48,092 nucleotides of DNA from CAYLJV01 sp964510375 (GCA_964510375.1 CAZEBR010000009.1:1-48092); one strand, 5' to 3'. Counted from the first letter of the stretch, positions 32,325 to 41,859 are shown. Numbers and translations are program-made. The notes: generated by a model not told the origin, from the sequence alone.

Positions 32325-32927
32325 CTATTTCACTTTCAAGGAGAAACTTTTGAAGATATTTTCAAGAGTATCATCGTAATTATCGTAGAAATTTTCTTTT
32401 GCGACATATGAGGTCTTATAGTCTTTGTTTTCCCATCTGAACCATCTCTGACGGACCCGGAATTCGTCTCCCATATACTCGGTTAAAACCGTAAAATCCT
32501 TAGCTTGAGCAGGGCCTATTTTTACATCCTTGGGACCAGCAACTAGAGAAAAATTTTCCGCATCGGCGAAGTTTTCAATGCCTTCTTCGAGAGTTTCCGG
32601 AGAGATAAGGTCTAAACTTCCCGCCGAGAATATGGCCCAAGCTTGGGCGTAAAATCCTCTTGAGGAGTTTTCTTTCACTTTGATATTTATTTCATCGTGA
32701 TATATTGTGTTCTCCACCACCCAATCTTGGGGATAATCGAAGGAAAACTTGTATTTTTCACTTTTGTACGTGATAAACTCCCCCGTGGTTGGAGGTCCCT
32801 GTGAGCCGTCGTTTGAAGAATTTGGGTTGCCGAGTACAGATATGAAGGTCACGGAAAGCACGACAACAATAGCAAACACTATCAAAGGTTTTGGAACCAA
32901 GTGGCCTTTTTCATTTGCCTCTTCCAT
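32325..32927 (-). CDS. Membrane-anchored PsbP/MOG1-like protein
   Basis: The 200-residue protein has one N-terminal membrane helix (PLIVFAIVVVLSVTFISVL) and an extracytoplasmic domain of PsbP-like fold (YKFSFDYPQDWVVENTI, LENIFKSFSL), a pattern common in secreted archaeal proteins of unknown role. There is no lipobox Cys, so the helix probably remains as an anchor. It stands alone downstream of the sugar-binding protein gene in the same orientation. Confidence 0.7.
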   Translation of the reverse strand: MEEANEKGHLVPKPLIVFAIVVVLSVTFISVLGNPNSSNDGSQGPPTTGEFITYKSEKYKFSFDYPQDWVVENTIYHDEINIKVKENSSRGFYAQAWAIFSAGSLDLISPETLEEGIENFADAENFSLVAGPKDVKIGPAQAKDFTVLTEYMGDEFRVRQRWFRWENKDYKTSYVAKENFYDNYDDTLENIFKSFSLKVK

Positions 32928-33099
32928 GGATATCGCCGTTAGGTGGGGATGTATTTATAAAAAATTAATCTTTCGTTAAATTTTGCTCCTTTGAGTCGCA
33001 ATTTATAGGATAATTGATCTGGTTATTCGTGTAATGGCGGAGATTCGGACTTAAATAAATAAAAAGAAAAAAGTTAACCGGCAATTATTTTTGCCGATA

Positions 33100-34419
33100 T
33101 TATGGGAAGGTTAGTGCTTCGTATTCTTGGTCGAACTTGGTAAGAGCTTCATCGATACTGTCTGGATTTGCAGCCAAAAATGACAGTGCATTTGCTAGGT
33201 TAGCTCGCATTCCTTCCGGTCCACCTGCGGGATCGGAGATAATTGGCATCTGTTCTCCTCTAACGTCTTGTATTATCTGGGTCTGAATAGCACCGAAAGG
33301 TTCAACTTCCGTATCCGTTCTGGGTGGGGTGGCTCCCTTTCTTATACAGAACTCAACCTGAATATCCTTATCTTTCATGGCATTGATCCACGCCATCGTG
33401 GCTTCTGGATGTGGGGCTCCTTCTGCAACTCCGAAGCTATCTCCATGAACCTGGATCATGGTTGCGCCCGGGAACCATTGTTGACCGTAATCTTCTCCGG
33501 GAGTGGCTCCGACGGCCATCAAGTGTCCGTTTTGCCAGTCACCCATCGTGTTGAAAGCGGCTTCATCGTTTGCAATCATGTCTCCTGCTTCATCCCATGT
33601 AATGGATGTGTAGTTCTGGTTAACGTATCCCTCTTTGAAAATTGTCGCATAATCCTCCATAGCCTCTCTAATTACGTCCGATTCTTCCGGATTTATGTCA
33701 CCTTCAAGGAGGAACCTTCGTTGCCAGCTCTCACTCTCTCTGGAAAGTATTGAAGAAAACAGCTGGGTATACCATCCCTTCCAGCCTACACCGAAGGCCA
33801 GAGGGACATAATCGGTATTGGTCTTTACTTTTTCTAGAGCATTGAGGAACTCGTCAAAGCTATTTAGAGGCATGTCAATTCCAGCTTCCTCTACTATTTC
33901 CTTGTTATACCAGAGGTCGTTGTAAGTATGGATGTTCAGAGGCATTAAATAGTGATCTCCATCATACATCCCCAGTTCTTGGATAGCCTCGGGAACTACT
34001 TCTTTGTAATCATCAGTCCAGGCTTCATTTATCGTAGTAAGGCGGTCTCTCCAGGAGTATACAGTTCCTCTACCATAAAGGGCTTGGAACGTATCTGGAG
34101 GGTTGCCAGCCGCAAACTTTTGTTTTACCGTAGACAATAGAGGCCCTCCTCCTCCACCGGCTACGGTGTTTTGGATGACCTGATATTTGGTTTGATCCTG
34201 AAACATTGTTATAGCCTTGTCAATGGCATTTTTCTCTCCTCCAGCAGTCCACCAGTGATACATCTCTACTACGTTTTCCTGAACGCCGCCGCCATTTCCA
34301 TCTTCTTCGCCTCCCATCAGTAAGAATCCTGCAGAAGCAGCAATTATCACGATTACTAAGACTACAATCAGTCCTGTCATTTGGTTGCTAATGCCTTTTT
34401 CATCAAAAATATTTCTCAC
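33100..34419 (-). CDS. ABC sugar-binding protein with pilin-like (class III) signal
   Basis: The 439-residue family 1 solute-binding protein (mature part starts EMYHWWTAGGEKNAIDK) resembles glucose/arabinose-type binding proteins. The N-terminus is DEKG/ISNQMTGLIVVLVIVI: Lys-Gly before the cleavage site and a hydrophobic helix after it, as in class III signals of Sulfolobus sugar-binding proteins processed by PibD. The only canonical start, GTG 34419, is inside the ribosome binding site GGGAGGTG; ATT six bases later (34410) is a possible real start. Transporter partners lie upstream (ATPase on the same strand, permeases divergent). Confidence 0.9.
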   Translation of the reverse strand: MRNIFDEKGISNQMTGLIVVLVIVIIAASAGFLLMGGEEDGNGGGVQENVVEMYHWWTAGGEKNAIDKAITMFQDQTKYQVIQNTVAGGGGGPLLSTVKQKFAAGNPPDTFQALYGRGTVYSWRDRLTTINEAWTDDYKEVVPEAIQELGMYDGDHYLMPLNIHTYNDLWYNKEIVEEAGIDMPLNSFDEFLNALEKVKTNTDYVPLAFGVGWKGWYTQLFSSILSRESESWQRRFLLEGDINPEESDVIREAMEDYATIFKEGYVNQNYTSITWDEAGDMIANDEAAFNTMGDWQNGHLMAVGATPGEDYGQQWFPGATMIQVHGDSFGVAEGAPHPEATMAWINAMKDKDIQVEFCIRKGATPPRTDTEVEPFGAIQTQIIQDVRGEQMPIISDPAGGPEGMRANLANALSFLAANPDSIDEALTKFDQEYEALTFP

Positions 34420-34555
34420 CTCCCTTCCTCAGAGTCTATTAATGGTTTATAGTCCATGTCCTTTTATTCTTTGTGAAAAGAGGTATTTACTGTTTGCGTT
34501 TTTACTTAAAACCACTTTGTTTATCTAAACAGGGCAAGATAGAAATTTATTCAAT

Positions 34556-35770
34556 CTATATCACGTGGTCCTTCAGTTTCCTTAGAAAACCTCCTAGAAG
34601 AGTTCCAAAAGCCATTCCTACCCCGATTAAAAAGACCGCGAGAAGAGATGACGAAATAAAATGATTTAATAGAAAACCGCTTTGATTAAAGGAATATAGT
34701 ACTCGGACCGTCCTGTCAAATATGGAAATACCAATAAAGATTATAATGCTTAAGATTACAGAAGCAAAAACTCCCCCCATAGAACCCACCTTCAAAAATT
34801 TTTTCCAGTCGGTATGGAAATATCTTCCGAGGAAAAACCCCATAGCAAGTCCGGGAATAAAGCCGGAAAATATCCGGCTCAGAAAAATGAAAAAGAATGC
34901 TGCAAAAAAGACCCCCCAGGCCAAGAGTAGAGCCGGGTATTCATCCTCTATCCTGAAAAACAAGAACGCACCGAGGGATAATAAACACCAGAAGGGTATT
35001 GAAAGGGAGATGAACGTAAAGGAATCGATGGAGGTCACGAATACCGGCTCTGAGTTTTCGGTTCTGTAAAAATTATCTCCATGGAAAGAGGCCTCGAATC
35101 TGAAAGCGCCTTTGTTCTCGAAGTTGGAATAGCGAAGCTCAAAACTTCCGTTATCTAATGTCTTTTTTTCGCCTAAAAAAGATTTATTTTCCTCTAGAAC
35201 TTTATATATTCCGACTTTCTTATCGGAGATACCGTTCAGGTTTCTATTGTCTAATAATTTTCCAGAAAAGACTAGATAATTGTCTCTATTTAAGACGTTG
35301 AAGTCAATAAACTCGGTCGATCTTGGCATCACTAAGGGACCCTCAAAATATCCGTTTGCTGGAATTCTTTCATATTTACCTGTCGTCCTGTCTACCGTAA
35401 AAAAGAAGGAATGAAGTCCGACGTCTTCCTTACCTGCATTCCAATTTCCAACATACACCTTTTCGCCTGAGACATTTTCATCCAGAAGGTTTTCCTCCCG
35501 TAAATCTAGGGTCATTTCGTCTATATGTACTTTTATTGAGCTTACAGGGGAAGAGAAATTATCAACGCTTTGATAGATCACTCTAAAGGTAAAGTTCTCG
35601 CCCCAGACACCATTCTCAGGTTCGACGGTTCCGTTTTCGAGTGCAGAGCTATACGAACGAAGAGCGTTAGCGTTTGAAGACGGTGTAAAAAAAATTGCGG
35701 CTATAAGGATAAATATAGCAGTGAGAAAACCAATATGAAGCAACCTACGTTTAATTATTTTCGTTTCCAT
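34556..35770 (-). CDS. Membrane protein with extracytoplasmic Ig-like domain, unknown function
   Basis: This 404-residue protein has an N-terminal signal or anchor helix (LLHIGFLTAIFILIAAIFF), about 210 residues of beta-rich extracytoplasmic sequence (ENFTFRVIYQSVDNFSSP and a second domain near NYLVFSGKLLDNRNLNGI), and about five C-terminal membrane helices with Gly-rich ends (GVGMAFGTLLGGFLRKLK). I do not recognise the family. It lies between the binding-protein and ATPase genes on the same strand, so it may be an accessory part of the sugar transporter. Confidence 0.65.
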   Translation of the reverse strand: METKIIKRRLLHIGFLTAIFILIAAIFFTPSSNANALRSYSSALENGTVEPENGVWGENFTFRVIYQSVDNFSSPVSSIKVHIDEMTLDLREENLLDENVSGEKVYVGNWNAGKEDVGLHSFFFTVDRTTGKYERIPANGYFEGPLVMPRSTEFIDFNVLNRDNYLVFSGKLLDNRNLNGISDKKVGIYKVLEENKSFLGEKKTLDNGSFELRYSNFENKGAFRFEASFHGDNFYRTENSEPVFVTSIDSFTFISLSIPFWCLLSLGAFLFFRIEDEYPALLLAWGVFFAAFFFIFLSRIFSGFIPGLAMGFFLGRYFHTDWKKFLKVGSMGGVFASVILSIIIFIGISIFDRTVRVLYSFNQSGFLLNHFISSSLLAVFLIGVGMAFGTLLGGFLRKLKDHVI

Positions 35771-35967
35771 GATTTTGGCATCTCTCTTTTTAGGTGTGGC
35801 TTAAATCTTTTCTGACTTTATGTTTGTGTAAAATTGGTTTAAGTCATTCTTTTTCCCTGCTGCTAATTAAATCGAATAAAAGAAAAGCATTAATTTTCTA
35901 GCTCGGCCAAAAAGATATTTTTCATAGGTTTTTCTGATGAATCAAGTAAGAAAAATAGTTCAAAAAT

Positions 35968-37074
35968 CTAATACCCTATATTTTTTCCACTTTCTTTGTC
36001 AAAAAGCAAATAATTCATTTGGTCAAAGACTATCCAATACTCCTTACCGACTTCAAAGTCCTTTTCGGCACTTTCTAACACGCGGAAGGTTTCACCGTTT
36101 ACGTCCAGTGTTATTTCTTTTTCCTTACCCAAAGGTTCGATCACGGTAACTTCGCCTTTGAGGGAAATTTCTTTTGGCTCTTCTGAGAGGTTACATTTTT
36201 CCGGTCTCACTCCAAAAACGAGCCCCTCATTACCAATAGTATCCAAATCGTAGTCAATAGTCGGAGTAAAGCTTTCCGGATGGGACTCCCCTGAGGGGGA
36301 GACCTTTAGTTCGTCGTTTTCTATCTTGCCCGCGGCGTCGATAGTGTTTATCCTTGGCGAACCGATAAATGTAGCGACAAAGAGATTTTTAGGATTCCTA
36401 TACAAATCTTCCGGCTCTCCCACCTGTTTGATTTCTCCGTCTTTTAAAAGTACAATCCTATCTGCGATTCCCATCGCTTCAGATTGATCATGAGTCACGA
36501 ATACAGTCGCAACCCCTAAATCCCTTTGCAATTGTTTGACTTCCCCTCTCATTCTATGTCTAAGTTTCGCGTCAAGATTCGCTAAAGGTTCGTCCATCAA
36601 GAACACATCCGGATCCCTTATAATCGCCCTTCCCAATGCCACCCTCTGGGCTTGACCCCCACTTAAATTCGAAGGTTTACGATCAAGTAATTCCTCTATC
36701 TCGAGTAATTCCGCTACTTCCTTGACTTTTTTCTCTCTTTCTTCTTTCGGAACCCCTCTGGCCTCCAAGGGAAAACCGATAATCTCACCCGCGGACATAT
36801 GAGGATATAAAGCAAAACTCTGGAATACCATAGCTATATTCCTCTCTCGAGGCTTAAGATCGGTCACGTCTTTATCTCCAATGTAAACTTTCCCCTCGTC
36901 GGGTTCCTCCAAGCCCGCTATAATTCGCAAGCAAGTAGTTTTCCCACAACCGGAGGGGCCGAGTAGAACCACTAGTTCTCCCTCGGAGATCTCTATGTTG
37001 ATATCCTTAGCAGCTACCACATCGCCAAAAGTCTTGGTTACATTTTCTAGTCTTGCATGAGTAATGACAAACAC
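35968..37074 (-). CDS. Sugar ABC transporter ATPase (MalK/UgpC type)
   Basis: The 368-residue protein has a standard ABC domain (Walker A GPSGCGKTT, signature NLSGGQAQRVALGRAI, Walker B DVFLMDEPLANLD, switch VTHDQSEAM) followed by a TOBE domain of about 120 residues, as in carbohydrate uptake (CUT1) ATPases. It energises the permease pair encoded divergently. The start is uncertain: GTG 37074 directly follows GAGGGGC, while homologues usually begin nearer the ARLENVTKTFGD segment. Confidence 0.94.
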   Translation of the reverse strand: MFVITHARLENVTKTFGDVVAAKDINIEISEGELVVLLGPSGCGKTTCLRIIAGLEEPDEGKVYIGDKDVTDLKPRERNIAMVFQSFALYPHMSAGEIIGFPLEARGVPKEEREKKVKEVAELLEIEELLDRKPSNLSGGQAQRVALGRAIIRDPDVFLMDEPLANLDAKLRHRMRGEVKQLQRDLGVATVFVTHDQSEAMGIADRIVLLKDGEIKQVGEPEDLYRNPKNLFVATFIGSPRINTIDAAGKIENDELKVSPSGESHPESFTPTIDYDLDTIGNEGLVFGVRPEKCNLSEEPKEISLKGEVTVIEPLGKEKEITLDVNGETFRVLESAEKDFEVGKEYWIVFDQMNYLLFDKESGKNIGY

Positions 37075-37299
37075 GCCCCTCTAACTTTCGAACCCTATTT
37101 CTTCTTCATTGATTTAAACTTTAAATATTTTATAACAATTCCCCAACCAATTTTTTCTGATCCGATTAATTCGAAAAATATTTGAAGGGAGGGCCCAACC
37201 CTTGGAGAAATTAACGCTCACCGGCTGTATTAAAATATAAAACTCTGAAGCTCTAAAGAAAGAAATGTAGTACCAATAAGGCAGGTAGCAAGGAAAAGC

Positions 37300-38199
37300 A
37301 TGATTGATAGAGATACCCTCGTAAAAATTGCTTTTCTTTTTAGCGCTGTTACTTTAGTGCTTTGGATGGTCTATGCTAACGCCTCGTGGAACGTTTATAA
37401 TTCTCTGACAAACTGGAATGGAGTGACCTTTTTCGGCGATGAATTTGTAGGTCTGGAAAATTATCGGATTCTAATTTTGGGAGAAGGTCTATATAGTTCT
37501 ATCTTCAGCGAAGCAGCTATAAATACACTAATTTTGACCGCTACATTTGTTGGTGTAGGACTGGCATTGGGACTCGGATTGGCGATTTTGCTCGATTTGG
37601 GCGTGAAAGGGTCCGGAATATTCCAGTGGATATACTTCATGCCATTTGGATTTTCCTTTGCTGTTTCCGGGAATCTTTGGAGATGGGCTTTTGATCCGAC
37701 AAACGGAACTTTAAATGAACTTCTTCGAATTTCCGGTTTCGGCTTCCTTACTCAACCTTGGACGTCTTCTCCTGATCAAGCTTTATTCTGTATAGTGTTG
37801 GCTTATCTATGGCAGTTCTCCGGTTTTGCAGCTGTAATATTCTACGCCGGCATGAAAAGAGTCTCCACCAGACAGCTTGAAGCAGCCTCAATAGACGGCG
37901 CTACCACATTGAGAAAATACTACCGGATAGTCATCCCACAGTTAAAAGGAGCAACGATGACCGTGTTGGCAATTTACTTCTTTTACGCTTTGAGGGTCTT
38001 TGATTTGGTTTACATTATAACCGGCGGCGGACCCGGTTACCACAGCACCGAAGTCTTGGCCACCTTTTTATGGGATTTAGCCTTTAATAGAGAAATGTGG
38101 GGACTCTCTACAGCTGTAGGTACCATTATGTTTATCTTAGCTCTAGTTTTGATAATTCCGTTCCTATACTTCCTAATAATTAAGGGTGAGCAAGAATGA
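37300..38199 (+). CDS. Sugar ABC transporter permease 1 (MalF/UgpA type)
   Basis: The 299-residue protein has six predicted membrane helices and the EAA loop EAASIDGATTLRKYYRIVIP that contacts the ATPase. GGGPGYHSTEVLATFLW is typical of the MalF/UgpA group. The AT-rich region upstream (37130-37240) holds TATA-like elements for both this gene and the divergent ATPase. It overlaps the second permease by 4 bp (ATGA). Confidence 0.93.
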   Translation: MIDRDTLVKIAFLFSAVTLVLWMVYANASWNVYNSLTNWNGVTFFGDEFVGLENYRILILGEGLYSSIFSEAAINTLILTATFVGVGLALGLGLAILLDLGVKGSGIFQWIYFMPFGFSFAVSGNLWRWAFDPTNGTLNELLRISGFGFLTQPWTSSPDQALFCIVLAYLWQFSGFAAVIFYAGMKRVSTRQLEAASIDGATTLRKYYRIVIPQLKGATMTVLAIYFFYALRVFDLVYIITGGGPGYHSTEVLATFLWDLAFNREMWGLSTAVGTIMFILALVLIIPFLYFLIIKGEQE

Positions 38200-39041
38200 A
38201 CATGGAGGACCTGAAGGACATAATTATAGGGGTCGACTACAAAAGGATTCTTATATACATAGTTTTGGTGTTTTTCGCGATATTTTACATTTTTCCTCTG
38301 TATTCAGGGATCAATACCTCCATAAAGACGCAAGAAGGTCTGAAAACGTCACCGATAACTCCAGCCCCAAACCCGACTATCCAACCGTATATTGAAGCTT
38401 TTAACGAAATAAAGGGGAGCATGGTAGACAGCATAGCCTTTACAGTCCCTGCCGTTCTGCTGTCCACGTTCTTGGGTGCGATGGCAGGATACATATTTTC
38501 CAAGTTTCGATTTAAGTACGATACGTTTCTTTTCTTCATAGTTGTGATGGGCTTTTATATTCCGCCTCAATCGATAATTATCCCCGTGATAAAAGCGTTC
38601 AGTGTACTCGGAATTTATGATTCTCTACTGGGTTTCATACTAATTCATGTAGCTTTGGGCATGCCCATCTGCACGATGTTGTGGAGAGATTATTACACGA
38701 GTATTCCAACTGAAATAGTAGAAAGTGCAAGGGTAGATGGCAATGGTCTGATAAGTATATTTAGGAAGATAATCCTTCCGCTCTCTCTTCCAGGTTTCAT
38801 CGTCGTGGGTTTGTTCCAATTTGTGAATATCTGGAACGAATACTTCATAGCAATTTCACTATCGCAAACTAGTGTATCCCCTCTTCCAAAAGCCGTCGTA
38901 AATTTAGCCGGTTCTACAGTAGCCCAGTGGAACGTCCAAATGGCCGGATCGATGTTTTTGCTTCTGCCACCTTTGATAATCTTTGCTTTCACCCAAAGAT
39001 ATCTGGTGCGAGGGCTTATGGCTGGGGCGGTTAAACGGTAG
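38196..39041 (+). CDS. Sugar ABC transporter permease 2 (MalG/UgpE type)
   Basis: The 281-residue partner permease has six helices and EAA loop ESARVDGNGLISIFRKIILP. Near the N-terminus GINTSIKTQEGL is typical for MalG-type subunits. It ends MAGAVKR, as many CUT1 permeases do. It is translationally coupled to permease 1. Confidence 0.93.
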   Translation: MNMEDLKDIIIGVDYKRILIYIVLVFFAIFYIFPLYSGINTSIKTQEGLKTSPITPAPNPTIQPYIEAFNEIKGSMVDSIAFTVPAVLLSTFLGAMAGYIFSKFRFKYDTFLFFIVVMGFYIPPQSIIIPVIKAFSVLGIYDSLLGFILIHVALGMPICTMLWRDYYTSIPTEIVESARVDGNGLISIFRKIILPLSLPGFIVVGLFQFVNIWNEYFIAISLSQTSVSPLPKAVVNLAGSTVAQWNVQMAGSMFLLLPPLIIFAFTQRYLVRGLMAGAVKR

Positions 39042-39279
39042 ATGTTTTTCCCCCATCGGATTTTCAATAAATGGAACTTCATATATTTGCTAAGTCTACG
39101 TTTTGTTTGGTTTGATATGGATATATTGATTAATTCCTGAAAAATTGGAGAGTAAAACATTCAAATTATGCTTTGAATCTAATCAAATCCCTTTTAATTG
39201 AAGAATTTCGATTCTATAAATAGTAAAATTAAAGTTTATTTTCTGATATGTCTTTAAATATACCAGGAGGTGTATGCTT

Positions 39280-40041
39280 TTGACGAACAAAATTGACGTG
39301 CTTTTAGCTGGCGAGACATGGATCGTTCATAAGACTCACATAAAGGGATTCGATAAGATCACTTTGGGTGGATACGAGGATTTTTCGGTACATTTCAGAG
39401 ATGCCATGGACGATTATTCCGAAATCAATTTAACACACATACCGAACCATCTTGTCCTGAGCGATTTTCCTAGAACCCCTGAGGCATTAAACGACTACGA
39501 TGTGGTGATACTGAGTGATGTAGGGAGTAATAGTCTGACGCTTTATCCGGAATTTTTTGAGGTCCCTATGGGTCCGGACAGGCTTGAGTCCATTAGAAAA
39601 TATGTCGAAGATGGCGGCGGTCTCTTGATGGCTGGCGGCTGGATGTCCTATCAGGGTTATCAGAGAAAGGCAGGATACCACAATACTCCCGTGGAAGAAG
39701 CCTTACCAGTAAAAATCAAGGATGTGGACGATAGAGTGGAAGTTACAGAGGGAATAGCGCCCGAGATCGTTGAAAAGGAAAGCGTTGTCTTTGATGGAAT
39801 CGAGCCGGATAAATGGCCGAAATTCTTGGGATACAATAGCTTGGAAGAGGATGAAGATTCCAATGTTTTAGCGAGGATAGGCGAAGACGAACCGTTCATT
39901 TCCCTACGTTCCTACGGCGAAGGGAAGACCATGGCTTTCGCTTCTGATTTGGCTCCCCACTGGGGTACCGATTTTGTGGATTGGGAATATTATCCTAAAT
40001 TTTGGCTTAATTCCCTTAAGTGGCTGTCCGGCAGTGATTGA
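39280..40041 (+). CDS. Class I glutamine-amidotransferase-like protein (PF07090 type)
   Basis: The 253-residue protein has the pattern of the GATase1-like family: VLLAGETWIVHKTHIKGFD, HIPNHLVLSDFPRTPEALNDY, VVILSDVGSNSLTLYPEFF and EDGGGLLMAGGWMSYQGYQ. In classic amidotransferases a nucleophilic Cys sits in the elbow; here that position reads AGGWMSYQG with no Cys, as in other family members of unknown activity. GGAGGTG at 39266-39272 lies seven bases before TTG 39280, the likely start; the ATG at 39274 is too close to the site. A TATAAATA at 39215-39222 fits as promoter. It follows the permeases and may act on a sugar substrate. Confidence 0.8.
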   Translation: MTNKIDVLLAGETWIVHKTHIKGFDKITLGGYEDFSVHFRDAMDDYSEINLTHIPNHLVLSDFPRTPEALNDYDVVILSDVGSNSLTLYPEFFEVPMGPDRLESIRKYVEDGGGLLMAGGWMSYQGYQRKAGYHNTPVEEALPVKIKDVDDRVEVTEGIAPEIVEKESVVFDGIEPDKWPKFLGYNSLEEDEDSNVLARIGEDEPFISLRSYGEGKTMAFASDLAPHWGTDFVDWEYYPKFWLNSLKWLSGSD

Positions 40042-40140
40042 GCCAATTATCGGACCCTTACAATTTTTTTATTATTTTTTTACAAGTATGCTGAATTGCT
40101 GGTTATTCGAATTTGTAGTTGATCATGTAAAATAGTAAAT

Positions 40141-41082
40141 CTATTCGTCACTGACAGCTTTATATTCTCCATCGAGGAAGATTGTGGTATGGGTATAGGG
40201 TTTATCAACCCATCTCGTTATTAGCGGGCAATGTGGTACTTTTTTGGGTGCGATGATAGCAGTCGGTTCGTCAAAGACGTGTCTTTCCCTCTCCTCACCT
40301 AAAGCAATTTCTATCTCCGCACCCAGCGAGTTTACATCATCGGGGTCTAGACCCGCAAAGAATAGCAGTTCAGCACCGTTTTCGTGCTTATGGGGCTCGC
40401 CCTCCTTGGTCCACATCCCAGGCTGGCTGTAGTACCCCCAGGGAAGGTTAACGTCCAATCCTTCGAGATCTTTACCGAACAACCATACTATCTTATCAGC
40501 GTTACCGGGACCAAGAATATCCTTGAGCTGCATCACACCCCTATCGTCGCAAATTTCTACGAATCCTTTCATCATACTTTTTAATTTCTCGTCTACATAG
40601 GTCTTCAAATCTTTAACTAGGTGTGCATAATCCGAATCGTCGATTGCTTCTGAGTCCATTTCGAACTCTTCTGCCTCGTATCCCGGCGCGAGTCCGACAT
40701 GATAATGCGCAATCGGCCTGTCAATTTCTTCAACAGTCACTGGACCGTGCGGCGTACCTGCCGGGATAACTATGACTGAGGGTTTTTCGAATGTGTGTTT
40801 TTCTCCTTTTTCACCGATCCTTATGGATATTTTCGCGCCAAGATCTAGGATATTCTCAATATTCAGACCGGCAAAAATTAAGCACTCATCATAAGGATGG
40901 ACGATAGCACCCTCTTTCGGGTGGATAGTACCGGTTTCCTTGAGAAAGCCGTACGAAAAGTTAGCCTCAAATCCTTCTAAATCGTCCCCTTCCATCCAAA
41001 TACGGGGATTAGAATACAACCCCTCGATCTCTTCTCGAACCTTAGCCCTTTTTACCAAGTGATCATATTTTTTCTCGGCCAT
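40141..41082 (-). CDS. Two-domain cupin-like protein, unknown function
   Basis: The 313-residue protein consists of two similar halves. Each has a segment DDLEGFEANFSYGF / KDLEGLDVNLPWGYY, then a metal-site-like His/Glu cluster (IVHPYDECLIFAGL / EPHKHENGAELLFFAGL), an ALGEERERHVFDEP-type strand and a final HGP/HCP turn (IPAGTPHGPVTVE, APKKVPHCPLITR). This looks like a bicupin with metal ligands best kept in the second half. No specific enzyme can be named. It is convergent with the amidotransferase-like gene. Confidence 0.65.
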   Translation of the reverse strand: MAEKKYDHLVKRAKVREEIEGLYSNPRIWMEGDDLEGFEANFSYGFLKETGTIHPKEGAIVHPYDECLIFAGLNIENILDLGAKISIRIGEKGEKHTFEKPSVIVIPAGTPHGPVTVEEIDRPIAHYHVGLAPGYEAEEFEMDSEAIDDSDYAHLVKDLKTYVDEKLKSMMKGFVEICDDRGVMQLKDILGPGNADKIVWLFGKDLEGLDVNLPWGYYSQPGMWTKEGEPHKHENGAELLFFAGLDPDDVNSLGAEIEIALGEERERHVFDEPTAIIAPKKVPHCPLITRWVDKPYTHTTIFLDGEYKAVSDE

Positions 41083-41179
41083 CAGTAGGCTACTCCTTTG
41101 ACCCGGCTAGCTATTATTGTTTGCGACTAAGCAAATTGAAAAGTTCTTTGTTTTTTTGGTATTTTATTGAGGTGTCACA

Positions 41180-41239
41180 ATGCATTCCTTAAATCCGGAT
41201 TCGATTTACGAAGACGAACGAATTGATGAAGAACCATGA
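41180..41239 (+). CDS. Possible 19-residue micro-ORF or leader peptide
   Basis: The frame encodes MHSLNPDSIYEDERIDEEP. It has a good ribosome binding site (GAGGTG, five bases before the ATG), which is rare for a chance frame here. It lies 160 bp before a small zinc-ribbon gene. It may be a leader peptide or a real small protein. Confidence 0.3.
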   Translation: MHSLNPDSIYEDERIDEEP

Positions 41240-41399
41240 CATCGGGAAATTAGGAGCCGAATTATCATTTTCGAAAAGCGTTTCATAGTAGTCAACGCCA
41301 CGTGTAGACGATCAGTCATTGCCTGTTGTCATTTAGTCTACGAAAAACACTTTAAACCGTAATTATAACTATTAGAAAGATTCAAAGGAGAATTAGACA

Positions 41400-41570
41400 A
41401 TGAAAAAATGCTGTGTATGTAACAAAAAAGCATCCGCACTTGTCAAAGGGCTCTGGTGGTGCGAGAAGCATGTGGACTACACAAAGGGAGAGATCAGACA
41501 GGTGGTGAGGGTAAGTGAAGCTGAAAGTCCAGTCGAAAAGGATGTCAAGCTCGATCTCGCCTGGGTCTGA
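41400..41570 (+). CDS. Small zinc-binding protein (56 residues)
   Basis: The product begins MKKCCVCNKKASALVKGLWW followed by CEKH, giving a CxxC...CxxH zinc-knuckle-like site, then a charged C-terminal half. The ribosome binding site AAAGGAG lies nine bases before the ATG. It is followed by another small zinc-ribbon gene and a Nudix gene on the same strand. Function unknown. Confidence 0.6.
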   Translation: MKKCCVCNKKASALVKGLWWCEKHVDYTKGEIRQVVRVSEAESPVEKDVKLDLAWV

Positions 41571-41676
41571 AGTTTTGCATCTGATAGATTCCAACTCCTG
41601 AAAACTTCTGTGTAATTTTGAAGGAAGGTCTGTAATTTTTATGAAGGGGAAGGTTATGAATAAGGTGTGATACAAA

Positions 41677-41859
41677 ATGCCGGAAAATCTACCTGAAATC
41701 AAAGAATACTGTGATGAATGTGCGAACGAAGCCCGGATGAAATTCATCCGGAGTGAAGACGAGTACTTAGTATACGAATGTCCGGTTTGTAGTTCCGAAA
41801 ACAGTTTTCTTAGAGATAAAATTGAACAGGAATACGAAGACGAATGGCCCCAGAGATAA
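41677..41859 (+). CDS. Small zinc-ribbon protein (60 residues)
   Basis: This 60-residue acidic protein has two CxxC pairs (YCDECANEA and YECPVCSSE), a typical zinc ribbon, with a charged helical tail. The start is ATG 41677. Next to the Nudix gene; function unknown. Confidence 0.65.
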   Translation: MPENLPEIKEYCDECANEARMKFIRSEDEYLVYECPVCSSENSFLRDKIEQEYEDEWPQR

